Part shown: positions 31,473 through 42,393 of the stretch, in pieces
How the letters are laid out: each line of letters begins with the position of its first letter
Numbering within the stretch: position 1 is the first letter of the stretch
NCBI GenBank assembly: GCA_025769875.1
Contig: JAGFNK010000083.1
Location: 83,513 to 147,512 of the forward strand
Source of the DNA: Russula earlei
Lineage: Eukaryota; Basidiomycota; Agaricomycetes; Russulales; Russulaceae
Direction: 5' to 3'
Length of the DNA: 64,000 bases
Program-made: the position numbers and the translations under genes
Notes under the pieces: generated by a model
What the model saw: the letters and a program-made list of their open reading frames with translations, nothing else
The model's database searches: none
What the model was told of the DNA's origin: nothing

Positions 31473-32440
31473 TGTCAAGACTCACTGTTGAACAATCCAG
31501 TTCAAGAGTGAGGGGTAAGCTTGAAGGCGAGTCAATAGACATCTAGGACAGCATGGGCAAGGAAAAGGGTCCAAAGTAGTAACAGGTACCAGAGGGGTAC
31601 CGTCACTGGCAGAGATGAGCAGTTATGCAGAGATGAGGCCAGAATGACACAAGGGGACAGTCCTAACTGGAGTATTCCAGGGTAGAGAGTGCTGTAAACA
31701 AATGGACAGTCTGGAGACTGTCCGGTACTTTATTGAACACTTATATACTACAAGAAAGCTACTAAATAAGGGATGCATTGTAACCTTGTTATCAATCACA
31801 ATAGCTGGATGAGTAAGGCACCCAGGGGTGCTTGGTAAGCATGCTCAGTCATCCTTAGTAACCTGCTGAGTAAGGAGGCCTTCAGCAATGAGTAATAGTT
31901 CTTGGAGTTCATGTGATTGTCATGTGAACTTCAAGGTCCGTTTGCTGCACTTCAGGCTTACTAATACAGTTAGTAAACCTCATCAACTCTTATCTGGAGA
32001 CCAGGGCATGTGGGTCTCCTTTTTAGGAGTCTCCAGGTTGAGTTTTCATTTCATGTGTTGAGTGGTTATATGGGTTGAACCACTATACTGTAGTAAAGAC
32101 CAGGTAGCTCAATGGCCATGAGCATCCAGTCTGGTTGGTTAGAGGTCCTGGGTTCAATCCTAGCAGTGGGCAATCTTCTGAGGCAACTTGGAGCCAAACT
32201 TGGCACCATTGTCTTGTAAGTATACAATGCTCATTGTTTAATCCCCTTCCAACAGAAGGTTGTAGCTGACTTCTGTAACAAGGGTTTTGGGTTCAATCCT
32301 GTGCAATGGACTATTATGTGAGATATAACTGGAGTCAATCTTGGCACCATTGTCTTGCTTGTCAATAGTTGTATGTGTTCCTCATTAACTCCCTTTGAAG
32401 TCCCTTTGATAGAATGGACTCTTTGAGAGCATTCATGACA
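31473..32440 (-). mobile_element. LTR-A4, variant A LTR carrying a SINE-like block
   Basis: A perfect CTGTC duplication (31468-31472 and 32441-32445) and A-type ends (TGTCATGAAT to CTTGACA on the minus strand). The part 31473 to ~31915 matches LTR-A including dyad and TATA region. From ~31915 to ~32425 the usual A sequence is absent and a tRNA-type SINE region stands in its place. Total 968 bp, by chance or design close to 961. Confidence 0.8.
32097..32400 (+). mobile_element. tRNA-derived SINE, apparently a tandem dimer
   Basis: An RNA polymerase III box A (TAGCTCAATGG, 32105-32115) and a box B (GGTTCAATCC, 32151-32160) lie 35 bases apart, as in a tRNA. A second box B of the same sequence follows at 32290-32299, and the block CTTGGCACCATTGTCTTG occurs twice (32199-32216 and 32340-32357), so the body is duplicated about 140 bases apart. 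It cannot be a working tRNA because the cloverleaf arms are not kept. It lies inside LTR-A4. Confidence 0.7.
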
Positions 32441-32543
32441 CTGTCCCTCATCCCCAGTCGCCACTTGTGCCTCCCCTGTTCTTGCCTACCCTTCCCCAAC
32501 ACTTTCCGAAGCCGATGTCAACACCATCACCTCCCCCACTCCC

Positions 32544-33416
32544 TGTCAAGACATGTACTGCTGATCACTAAGGACTCAGGAGCAGGTGGGCAAGGGTCGG
32601 AACAGACGGTACGCGGCGAGGGCGGCGTTGAACAAGAGGATGAGCCAAACGACGAGGAGGTACCAGATGGGGACTGGTAGGTGTTGCAAGAGGCAGAGGC
32701 GAACGCTAGAGGCCAGTGCAACGAAGGGGCTTTAGACAAGGCGGTCATTGAAGAGTACCTTGGAGGTGAGGGGAATCTTTAAACTGAGCAGTCGCAGGGG
32801 AGTACCCAGGAGGATGAGAGTATCACAAATGGACAGTCTGACGACTGTCTGACGACTGTCTGACGACTGTCTGACGACTGTCTGACGACTGCCATACTTC
32901 ATTGGGGCTTATATACAGTGTACAGGGTTGATTACAAAGAACTGGGACTATTCTAGACTCTTTGGTACCATCCAATAGGACTACAGAGGCATAAACTTGC
33001 TTGTGTCAAGTTTCAGGCTTACTGAGCACATTACAGATCATCATGGGGCGATGACATCATTATGATGTCACTGTGGAGCGCTTAGTGAGCCTATGAGGTC
33101 ACCGTGGAGTCGCTCAGTCAGCCATGATGTCATTGGAGCCTTGATGATGTCAGATGAGTTATGCAACAGTTTCTAAGAGTTTGTGCCGCTGTTTCAGGTT
33201 CCTGGTGGCTGGGTGACCATGTGGCTGCCACGTGATGATTACCCGATTAGGAAACGGGTGCCTGGTCGTGTTATAGTGCCTTTGCAATAGTGATATCTTG
33301 CACTGCGGGAGGGATAGCCCAGAAAATGGAAAGGAGTTGGTAATGCAAACAAAGAGAGGTCTCTCTTGAGTGAAATAGGACCATCTATGGCCAGGACCTG
33401 GCCTTGGTTTGTAACA
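32544..33416 (-). mobile_element. LTR-E5, 3' LTR of E(-), with tandem repeat at the start site
   Basis: 873 bp against the 829 standard. The excess is an 11 bp unit (CTGACGACTGT) present about five times at 32837-32891, exactly over the dyad and predicted transcript start. The partner LTR at 44827 has one copy. Confidence 0.92.
32837..32891 (-). repeat. Tandem 11 bp repeat over the transcript-start dyad
   Basis: Five near-perfect head-to-tail copies of CTGACGACTGT (plus-strand reading). All other E LTRs in the window have one. Confidence 0.95.
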
Positions 33417-33663
33417 TTCATCCCCTCTTTATAGACTTGTTGCTCCTGCAATGGTAGGAACTTGTTTCTTTGGAAAGTGGAGTAGTTTGCATATGAAAAG
33501 TCAAAGTCTGTTTGTTCATGGGGAGTTCTCTCTTGTTCTATGGATTGCTTTGGGGATAGCTGTGGTCATTTGAGTGCATGTGATCGCAGGGGTTCTCTGA
33601 AATGTTTGTTGGTAACAAGGATAAAGGTAGTCATCGACAGAGGTCATGATGAGAGTTGTTGTT

Positions 33664-35856
33664 TTAGGGGTTACTCCTGGTGGGAATCGTTTTAAGCACT
33701 TTCGGATATTTCCAATGGAAGTCTTTGACAAGTGATTGCGCTCTTGATAGGTTAGAGGCTGGTTCCCAAGTATTTTCTGCAGCAGTGTACCCTTTCCATT
33801 TAACTAGGTATTGAATCCCTTTGTGGTTCGGGGAGAGTCGAGAGTTTAAGATCTGTTCTACTTCGTATTGCTCTTCTCCTTCAATTAGTATCGGTGGCGG
33901 GTTTGAGAAGTTAGGGCTGTGGGCAGCGGTTTCTTTATAAGGTTTGATCAGGGAGTGGTGAAAAACTGGGTGTATCTTCCAAGACTTTGGTAGTTTGAAG
34001 CGAACATTTACTGGATAGGCAGTGGTGACTTTGAATGGTCCGTAGCGTTGAGGGGCTAGTTTTGCTTTTGGGTGAGTGGTTCGTAGATTCGTAGCTTCCA
34101 GCCATACTTGATCCCCTTCTTTAAAACGAAATGTGGAGGATTGAGGTCCTGATTGCTTCATGATCTCGGTTGCTCAGTTCAGGGAGGCAGCTACTTCTTC
34201 TCTGAGCTGGTTTAGTCTTGTTAGTCTTTCTTGGTTGAAGGGAACTTTGATGTAAAGGCAAGGGGCGGAGCAAATGTTGGGTTAAAGCCATACCAGACCT
34301 CAAAAGGGGGTTTGTTCGTAGCACTGTGTTGTCTGGCATTATGTGCAAATTCCATAAAGGGAATTAGTTCTGCCCAATTGTCTGCTTGATGGTTGCAAAA
34401 TATTTGTAGGTATTGTTCTAGTTCTTGGTTAACTCGTTCTGTTTCTTCGTTTGTCTGTGGGTGATATGCTGTGCTTAATGATACTTTGACATTTAACTTC
34501 TTCCATAGTTCTTGAGTAACTTTTGCCACAAACTGAGGGCCTCTGTCTGATATTATTTGTGTCAGGAGGCCTATTCTTCTCCAGACATTGTTCATGATTA
34601 GTGTCGCTGTTTCGTCTGCTGTGATTGTCTTGTGGCAAGGGGTAATGATTATTGCTTTACTGAATCGATCTACCACGACTAGGAGGCTGTCAAAGCCTTG
34701 TGAAATTGGTAGGTCGGTGATAAAGTCCATGGTAATGCTTTTCCATACTTCTCCAGCTGGTGTAATTGGTACGAGGGGTGTTTCTGTCTTTGGGCGGTTC
34801 TTTGTACTTTGGCAAATTGCGCAACCGTCTATGTAACTTTTGACATAGGTTAGCATTCCTGGCCACCAATAGTTTTGGCTGATTAGTTCGTAAGTTTTCC
34901 ATTGGCCAGGGTGTCCAGTGGCGAGGGAGTCATGATGTAGTTTCAGAATTTTCTTTCTTAGGGTGTCATTTTTTGGGATATAGACTTTTCCTTTGAATAA
35001 TATTAGTCCATCTTCGAGGTTCCAGTCTTGTAAGCCTTTGGATAGTCATCTTGGTCCATTCTTTATAATGATTGCTAATGCATTAGATACTTCTAGGTCG
35101 TAGTCTTTACTAGATTGTAGTTGTCGTCGAAGTTCTTGGTCGCCGATTGGTTCTGTAGCAGAGGTGCGTGTTGCTCTAATTTTAAAAAATTTGTCATCTA
35201 GGAGCACCTTTCCATCATTTTCATTTTGTATCCCCTCTTTAAAGTCTGGCCGCCTGGACAGACCGTCTGCTTTGTTCATAGTTCCTGGGTGATGGGTGAT
35301 GGTGAAGTCAAAATTGCTGAGAAGGAGTGCCCATCGGGCTTGTCGTCTCATGAGTTTTTGTTTTGTCATGAAGTATGTCAAGTTATTGTGGTCTGTCCAT
35401 AGATCAATGGGGTGTGTAGTGCCTTCAAGGTAGTGTCGGAAGTGCCAGAGGGATAAGACAATAGCAAGGAGTTCTTTATCGTAGATCATGTAATTTCATT
35501 GTGCGGGGTCCAAGGATTTCGAGAAATAGGCTACTGGGTGATATCTATTAAATTCATCAGGTTGTTCCAAGATTGCGCCAACTGCAAAGTCACTTGCATC
35601 GCAGATGAGTCGAAAGGGTTTAGTATGATCAGGTAACATGAGGATTGGGGCCGTTGTGAATGCTTGGATTAGTTTTTGAAATGCTTGTTCTTCATCGTCT
35701 TCCCACTTGAAGGGGTTTTCTTTCTTTGTTAAGTTAAAAAACAAGGGTCACACTATTTGTGAGTATTGGTGGATAAATCATCGATAGAAGTTGCAGAATC
35801 CTAGAAATGCTTGTACTTCTGTAACATTGGTCGGAGTGGGCCATTTTGTAATGCCT
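33664..35856 (-). pseudogene. E(-) pol: RT thumb, RNase H, integrase, chromodomain
   Basis: Reading down the minus strand from 35856: RT thumb ([11 protein letters not shown]), RNase H ([46 protein letters not shown]), [15 protein letters not shown], integrase finger (HHDSLATGHPGQW, CAICQ), core with MDFITDLPIS, IISDRGPQF and TNEETERVNQ, then GPY/F (APQRYGPFKVTTAY) and a chromodomain ending at 33664. Breaks are few: TGA near 35494 (AQ-NY, also in E(+)), TGA at ~35049, a one-base loss near 34225, and a stop near 34177. In contrast to E(+) the second integrase Asp is intact. Confidence 0.8.
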
Positions 35857-36432
35857 ATTATTGCCGTTTTCAGCGCACTTGGCGGAGTTTGAATTCCACC
35901 CAAATCGGCGCAGAAAACCCTCTCAAACGTGCGGGGCGAATATCTCCCTCAAAACACCTTCAATTCACATGAAACTTATTGTCCCTGAATCGCCTGAATG
36001 AGGGCTAGGCGGCCCCATTGTTTTTATGAGATTTGAGTGAGAATTGGTGGAGCTGGACTCAAGCCACCTCCACATGTGTATTAGATGAATTACAACTCAA
36101 AATCATGGTCTATGTCTATTATTTTTCCCTCATGTTGTACCTATGGGCTGTCTTGAGGCAGCCCCGTAGTGTTTTTGACTCAAGTGTTGTGGTGTGCAAC
36201 ATTGTTCTCAGTGTGATCAGAGTGACGGCCAGCCACTCATTGCCCCTCTCACCTCTCCATTCTGACCATCCTTTGCCCTCATTCCCACTACACCCGCCGT
36301 CTCAGCCGCATCAGTCGCACTGCTCCCTTCCAACTCGCATTTGGCCCTCCACACCCACAGTCACAGCTGCGCCAGTCACACTGCCTGCGTCGACCTGCCA
36401 TCTGTCTTCACCACGCGCCGCACTCCTTCAGC

Positions 36433-37676
36433 ATGCCGACTCAGTTAGAATACATCAAGCTCAAGTGGGATCTGGAGGACCTTATCGCCTCCTTGTCAAG
36501 ACTCCGCATGTGTGACCGGGAAGACGTAGACGAATACTACCAGAGTTTCAGGGCAATCTGCAGTCCCCTCGTCCATGCAGTGCCGCCTGTGCTACAAAGA
36601 TTGCAACAAGTCATTCTGGCTCGGACTCCACCCGGACGACCACTGGATGGTCTCCCAACGTCTCGGCCCCTGGCGCCCGAACAAACCTGCAGAGGCACTT
36701 TGTCGATTTCCGAGAAGTATTCGACACACTAGTCAAGATATTCTCTCAGCATCCCTGTGACATTCAACGGGAATGCCAACTCTGCTCTGCAGACGAAGAC
36801 GAAGACGACTACACATACCCTGCGCCCATGCCCGCTCCAGCCTCCATCCCTACATCGTGCACCATCGCCTCCGCCTCGCCTGCCTTGCCCATCGTCCCTG
36901 CGGTTCCCACCTCGTCCGCCGTTCCCGTCACCTCATTCACCGCCGCCATCCTCAACTCACCAGCCATCATTGCCTCGGCTCCACCTGCCCTTGCTGTCCC
37001 AGCATCGCCCGCATTCGCCATCGTCGCCACCTCGTCTGTCCCCGCCACCGTAGCCTCAGCCATGGCATCGCCTATCGCCACTGTCCCCATCTTTGCCCAA
37101 CCAGCTCCCGCGCCCTCAGTGTCGCCTGCTATGGCCACTGTCTCAGCTCCATGCACAACCACCATCTCAACCTCGCCCACCAACGTTTTAGCGCCGCCCG
37201 CCACTTCAGCCCTCGCAGCCTTGTCTGCCACCCCCGCCTTCATCTCATCCGCTCCTGCACCCTCAGTCGTCTCGTCGCCCTCAGTCTCATCCGTCGCCTC
37301 GTCCGTTGCCACAGTAGCCTCAGTCGTGCCAGCTGCCGACTTCGCATCAGGCTCCGTCTTAGCCTCGCCCATACTCGTCAGTTCAGCCCAGTCCGTCATA
37401 GCACCAGCATCGCGAGCCGCCGCCGTCTCCACATCAGACATGTTTCCCTCTCCCTCATCCCATCGCACAGACCTTGTCCAGAGGAGCACACCGCCGTCTG
37501 CCAGAGTCGCAGTCATGCTCCTCATCTTCTCCCTCTCCCTCCTCAGTCCGCCTCTCTTACCTGCCCTCAGCCTCAGCCTTCTCAGTCTCAGCCGCCGCCA
37601 CCGTGCCCCTAGTTTTTCCAGCCGTCTCCTGTCACCCCAGCTTCAGATCAGTGAACCGCTGCCACCGCACTCTTAG
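36433..37676 (+). pseudogene. Cargo ORF of the inverted-repeat transposon, frameshifted
   Basis: ATG at 36433 opens LEYIKLKWDLEDLIASLSRL and DVDEYYQSFRAICSPLV, a helical, gag/capsid-like stretch. At about 36578 the reading moves one frame (FWLGLHPDDHWMVSQRLGPW), and at about 36744 another (CDIQRECQLCSADEDEDDY), after which the frame stays open to 37676. The last 280 residues are made almost only of Ala, Ser, Pro, Val and Thr. Similar composition continues, in a third phase, to ~38090. It is not a transposase I know. The first part resembles retrotransposon Gag more than anything else, but that is a judgement by eye. The strong compositional bias could also be a decayed microsatellite. Confidence 0.5.
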
Positions 37677-38096
37677 CCTTGCCAGCCACCTTAGTCTCAG
37701 TCAGCCGCCGCCGTAGCCTCAGCCTCAGCCACTGACGTCTTAGCGCCACACACCGCCGCCTCCACCACCAGTCTCACAAGCCACCGCCGCCACTGCCCTT
37801 GTCAGCCACAGCTGCTGTCGCCCCTGCGTTGCCCTCAGTCGTCGCCTCCGCCCCGTCTGCCTCCACTGTCGCACCAGCTCAGTCCGCCGCCACCTTCTCA
37901 GTCTCAGCCTCAGTCTTCTCAGTCTCAGCCGCCGCTTTAGTAGTTTCGCGCGACACCAGCACCGCCACACCGTTGCAACCCCTCGCCACCAGCACCACCC
38001 CAGAAGATCAAGAAGGCCTTGGCCATGAACTTAGCCACAACACGCCACAACAGGAGCAGAAGCCGCCGCAGGAGAAGCAGTCGCCAACGCCAACAG

Positions 38097-38924
38097 TGTT
38101 ACGAACCAAGGCCAAGTCCTGGCCAAGGATTGTCCTATTTTACTCAAGAAAGACCTCTCTCAATTTGCATTGCCAACTCCCTTCCATTTTCTGGGCTATC
38201 CCTCCTGTGGTACAAGATATTGCTATTGCAAAGGCACTATAACACGACCAGGCACCCGTTTCCTAATCGGGTAATCATCGCGTGGCAGCCACATGGCCAC
38301 CCAGCCACCATGGACCCGAGACAGCGGCACAAACTCTTAGAAACTGTTGCATAAATCATCTGACATCATCAAGGCTCCAATGACATCATGGCTGACTGAG
38401 CGACTCCACAGTGACCTCATAGGCTCACTAAGTGCCCCACAGTGACATCATAATGATGTCATCACTCCACAATGATCAGTAATGCGCTCAGTAAGCCTGA
38501 AACTTGACACAAGCAAGTTTATGCCTCTGTAGTCCTATTGGATGGTACCAAAGAGTCTAGAATAGTCCCAGTGCTTTGTAATCGACCCTGTACACTGTAT
38601 ATAAGCCCCAATGAAGTATGGCAGTCATCAGACTGTCCATTTGTGATACTCTCATCCTCTGGGTACTCCCCTGTGACCGCTCAGTTTAAAGACTTCCCTC
38701 GCCCCCAAGGTACTCTTCAACGACCGCCTTGTCTAAAGCCCCTTCGTTGCACTGGCCTCCAGTCTTCGCCTCTGCCTCTTACAACACTTACCAGTCCCCA
38801 TCTGGTACCTCCTCATCGTTTGGCTCGTCCTCCTGTTCAACGCCGCCTTCGCCGCATATCATCTGTTCCGACCCTTGCCCACCTGCTCCTGAGTCCTTAG
38901 TGATCAGCAGTACGTGTCTTGACA
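38097..38924 (+). mobile_element. LTR-E6, solo LTR inside the DNA transposon
   Basis: 828 bp, TGTTACGAACC to CGTGTCTTGACA, perfect AACAG duplication (38092-38096 and 38925-38929). Confidence 0.95.
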
Positions 38925-38929
38925 AACAG

Positions 38930-39269
38930 CACACCGCATGCCGCCTCCCACATCGCCTCCCCATCCATTCGCGCACTCTCGCCCACGTCTGCTGCCGACA
39001 CCTGCAGTGGAGATGACCCTGCCACCGCTGCCACAAGATGACAGATCCCACCCCCGCGCAAGCCGCCCCATGCATCCTCTTTCTTGAGTCCTCCCCACCT
39101 ACGTCTCTATCTACAAACTCACGCTCACCAGCCTATGCCTTCGCTCCTCATCCACGCCTGCTGCCACCACCTGCAATGGAGACGACTCCTGTACATAAAA
39201 ACACCCTAGCTACTCTGTAGTAGAAAGAGTTCAGAATAGGACCCCTCTTTGCAACCCACTCCTCTCTAA
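38930..39269 (+). other. Right interior of the DNA transposon, no clear gene
   Basis: C-rich, Pro-coding in several frames. A 60-codon frame at 39038-39220 (MTDPTPAQAAPCIL) may be the end of the cargo ORF. Ends at the right inverted repeat. Confidence 0.3.
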
Positions 39270-39671
39270 TCAAGAGGCGAGAGGGGTGATGAGTGGCTGG
39301 CCGCGACTCCAATCACACTGGAAACAATGTTGCACACCACAACACTTGAGTCAAAAACACTACGGGGCTGCCTCAAGACAGCCCATGGGTACAACATGAG
39401 GGAAACATAATAGATATAGACCATGATTTTGAGTTGTAATTCATCTAATACACATGTGGAGGTGGCTTGAGTCCAGCTCCACCAATTCTCACTCAAATCT
39501 CATAAAAACAATGGGGCTGCCTAGCCCTCATTCAGGCGATTCAGGGACAATAAATATCATATGAATTGAAGCTGTTTTGAGGGAGATATTCATCCCGCAT
39601 GTTTGAGGGGGTTTCTGCACCGATTTGGGTGGAATTCAAGCTCCGCCAAGTGCACTGAAAATGACAATAAT

Positions 39672-40833
39672 TCAGGAATCAAAGGTAATGGATATGCATC
39701 TTTGACAGTTGCTGTATTCAGGGACTCTGTAGTCTTGTACCGGTCGTAGGTTCCCTCCTTTCTTTTCTACAAGAAGAATGGACTGGCAATAGCTGCTTTT
39801 GATGGTCGGATAGTGCCTCTTTTTCAAATGTTCATCTAAGTATTCTTTTTAGGGCCTGTAGTTCTTTGGGGGTAAGTCAATAGATACCAGAATCGCGTCG
39901 AGCGACCCCTGGTTTCAGATTGATTGCATGGTCCCATGGTTGGTGAGCAGGAAGGCATTGAGAGGCTTGTTCATCGAAAACCTTTCGCCATTTCAAGAAC
40001 TGGACAGGGATAAGTTCATCTAATGTCTTGGGGGGTGCTTCTGCATGGGCTAGTTTCATAGCTGTGGTTGATTTGGCTCTTATGTTGATTGTCACTGGTC
40101 TAAACACATTGTAGATTTGTTCGTCCACACATGGGTTCAATGGTCCTTCAGTATCTGGGAAGATTAGTGCAGCAACATTTGCAAACTCAGGTTCTTCTTC
40201 TTCAGGAAAAGTAAGCGCTTGTATTTGGTAATTCCGCGTTCCAGATGCAGATGCAATGGTTATGCTTGGGTGTGTGGTAAGGCAGGTTCGGGGGCAATTC
40301 CTTAGTGTGATTGTGTCATTTGCCCAATCGATATCTGGGTTGTGGTGTCATAGCCAATCTGTTCCTAAGATGATGTCGTGATCTCCAATGTTAGTGACAA
40401 GGAATTCTGCTTGTTCGTCATGAGTAGTGCCTGTGTGCACTTGAATACGAAGTCTTTGGATGGTGCTAAAGTGTATTAGTCCATTGGCATTTTGTGTTCC
40501 ATCTACATTCTGTGCTGGCAATGGTTTGGTCATAGTTTGGAGGTGCAGGTGGTGTCTTTGTGCGAATCGTTCATGGATTATCATTCCTTCTGCTCCACTG
40601 TCGAGCAGGGCTCTTGCACCGATTTCTTTGCCACTTGTCCTCCCCACTAAAGTAACTTTCAAGGCAATGGAAGGGGAGCGAATATTCTTGGTAAAAACTT
40701 TGGGGTAATTGATTTCTCTTTGTATCGTACTGATTTGGACTGTGTCCCTTCTCGGTGCAGAAGGGGGTCCAATTAAAAATCCATAGGGGCAGATCTTGGG
40801 CGGAGGATCGAGTCCGCAAGTGTTTCTCTCCAA
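39672..40833 (-). pseudogene. E(-) pol: protease and RT N-terminus
   Basis: From 40833 downwards: GFLIGPPSAPRRDT, protease active site ALLDSGAEGMIIHERFAQR (here uninterrupted, where E(+) has a stop), DIILGTDWL with TGA at ~40348, linker, [19 protein letters not shown] with TGA at ~39877, then RT fingers. Beyond 39700 the RT is lost at the DNA transposon. The -1 frame relative to gag is entered at the GGATTTT heptamer. Confidence 0.8.
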
Positions 40834-42281
40834 GTTGTTAGTGATGCAACAGGAACAGGTTCTTCTTGTGCAGGTTCGATGTTTTCATCTTGTATGGTTG
40901 TAGCTCTGACTGTTTGGGGGCGAGATCCTTGTTGTTGGCGTCCTTGGGCTGCTTTCTTTGCTCTACATTGATTTGCCATATGGTTCTTCTTTCCACAATA
41001 ATAACAGAGGTTATTCTTGTGTCGAAATTCTTTTTCTGCATCTGTGAGGGGTTTCCTTTCACTTCTGGATTCCCAGGGTCATTCGTTAGGTTCTCCTTGG
41101 TACAAGTTAATTTCCAATGGATTGTCTGATCCTTGAGTGTTTAATCCTCGGGCACACACAGAGTGTCCTCCTCGAAAAGCAGTGGAGTTGTATAGGTGGA
41201 AAAGGTTGTCGAATTCTCTTGCTCCTTTGACAAGGGCTGCGAGTGTAGTTGGTGTTGGTGTGATTCCCAATATTTTCTGATGCAAGGCTGGGTTAATGTT
41301 TTTCCTAAATGCATACATCTTTGTTCTTTCGTCAGTGGTAGCTCGTGATGCATGGTGCGACCATTTCTGATACCATTCATTAAATGGTAGTTTCCCTTGA
41401 TAATAGGTGTGCATGGTATTAGCAGAGGCCAATTCTGCTTCCGCAGGGATGAAGTGATTGGCAAAGGCTTTCTTGAAGTCGTCCCATGACCCATAGTCTG
41501 CTACAGTATGAGCCATAGCCTTAGTGGTTTGTTCTCTAGCCCACACGCCAGCGGGTGTTCCTACTTTAAAGTGGGTTAGTGCAGCGGCGACTTTCTTGCT
41601 TTCATCTGTAAAGGAGTTGCCATTGATGTAGTAATAATTGGCCAAAGCTGCCCAAAAGGCTTCTGCGTTATCAGCCTTTCCATCAAAGGGTTCTGGTGCA
41701 GTTCCGACAAGGCGTGGATTGCTTGACATGGTGGGGTTCTGAGTTGTCGCAGCTGTAACTATAAATGGGGCTGCACCTTGTAATTGGATTCTAGTGGGTG
41801 TGAGCATTCAAGGGACTGCTTGTGGTACATTGCTAATTGTATGAGGGGTAGGTTGCTGGGTATTATGCCAGGTGGAAGGTCCTGGAGTAGTGCTTCGGGT
41901 GCTTTGAGCAGTTCCTAAGATAGCGGTAACTTCTTGAGTTGTTCTGGCTGTAAAATCGACTTCTCGATTGTTATAGTAAACCCAATGTTTTCTAGAACGG
42001 CTCCACTTGACTGGTCTGTCTAGGAAGAGGCCTGTGTAGTTATAGGGATTGAAGTCTTGAATGTTCTCTGCTCCTGGGGCTGCCGCTTTAAGTTGTTCGG
42101 TGGTAACTTCGTCGTTGTCGTCTTTGTATAACCAAGTGTCAGAAAGATTTCCATGGTTGATAATAGGTGTGCCCGCAAATCTTCCTTGGTAACAGTGATC
42201 TTGGGTGTTGTAGCTGAGGTTTTCAAATAGGAGTGGGATTAGATTTTCTTCTTCATCGGTGATGTCCCTCCTAGTGCTCAT
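40773..42281 (-). pseudogene. gag: E(-) gag
   Basis: A true ATG at 42281 (MSTRRDITDEEENL) opens a 157-residue N-terminal domain (GLFLDRPVKWSRSRKHWVYY). A TGA at 41808-41810 is followed at once, in frame, by the capsid half (EPFDGKADNAEAFWAAL). A second TGA at 41079 stands where E(+) has CGA. The CCHC knuckle CYYCGKKNHMANQC lies at ~40970-41012, and the frame ends APMDF-TAA at 40773. So one Gag of about 500 residues with two stops that fit C-to-T changes. It is more complete than the E(+) copy, whose N-terminal domain is gone. Confidence 0.8.
40776..40782 (-). promoter_or_regulatory. Putative -1 frameshift heptamer of E(-)
   Basis: G GAT TTT on the minus strand directly before the gag TAA, identical in position to E(+). 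Confidence 0.55.
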
Positions 42282-42393
42282 AGATCTAGACAGCAGTTAT
42301 AGTCCAATGGCCGTTGTTCCAAGGATATGCAATGGTGTAGGCTGGTTTCAGTCGAATGGTGTCGGGTCTTCCTTGGTGCTTTCTTAAGTGGAT

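Larger units (their letters stand above)
35857..39671. mobile_element. DNA transposon with ~400 bp inverted repeats, inserted in E(-) RT
   Basis: The left end (35857 to ~36257) and right end (~39270 to 39671) are inverted repeats starting ATTATTG and sharing TTTTCAG and GCACTTGGCGGAG. They stay alignable over about 400 bp. The interior has a broken ORF with a gag-like N-terminus and a long Ala/Ser/Pro-rich part, and a solo E LTR. No transposase is visible. Host comparison: about 420 bp of E RT (matching 14478-14898 of E(+), with motif YRDD) is missing at the insertion point, and no target duplication is seen. Confidence 0.8.

Noticed and set aside
32105..32160. tRNA gene call
   Set aside because: Box A and box B are present, but acceptor and anticodon stems do not pair, and the body is repeated downstream. 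It is a SINE, not a tRNA.
36809..37525. 238-codon antisense ORF over the DNA transposon cargo
   Set aside because: It is the mirror of the repetitive Ala/Ser/Pro-rich plus-strand frame and has a low-complexity Ala/Glu/Thr composition; no start context or domain.
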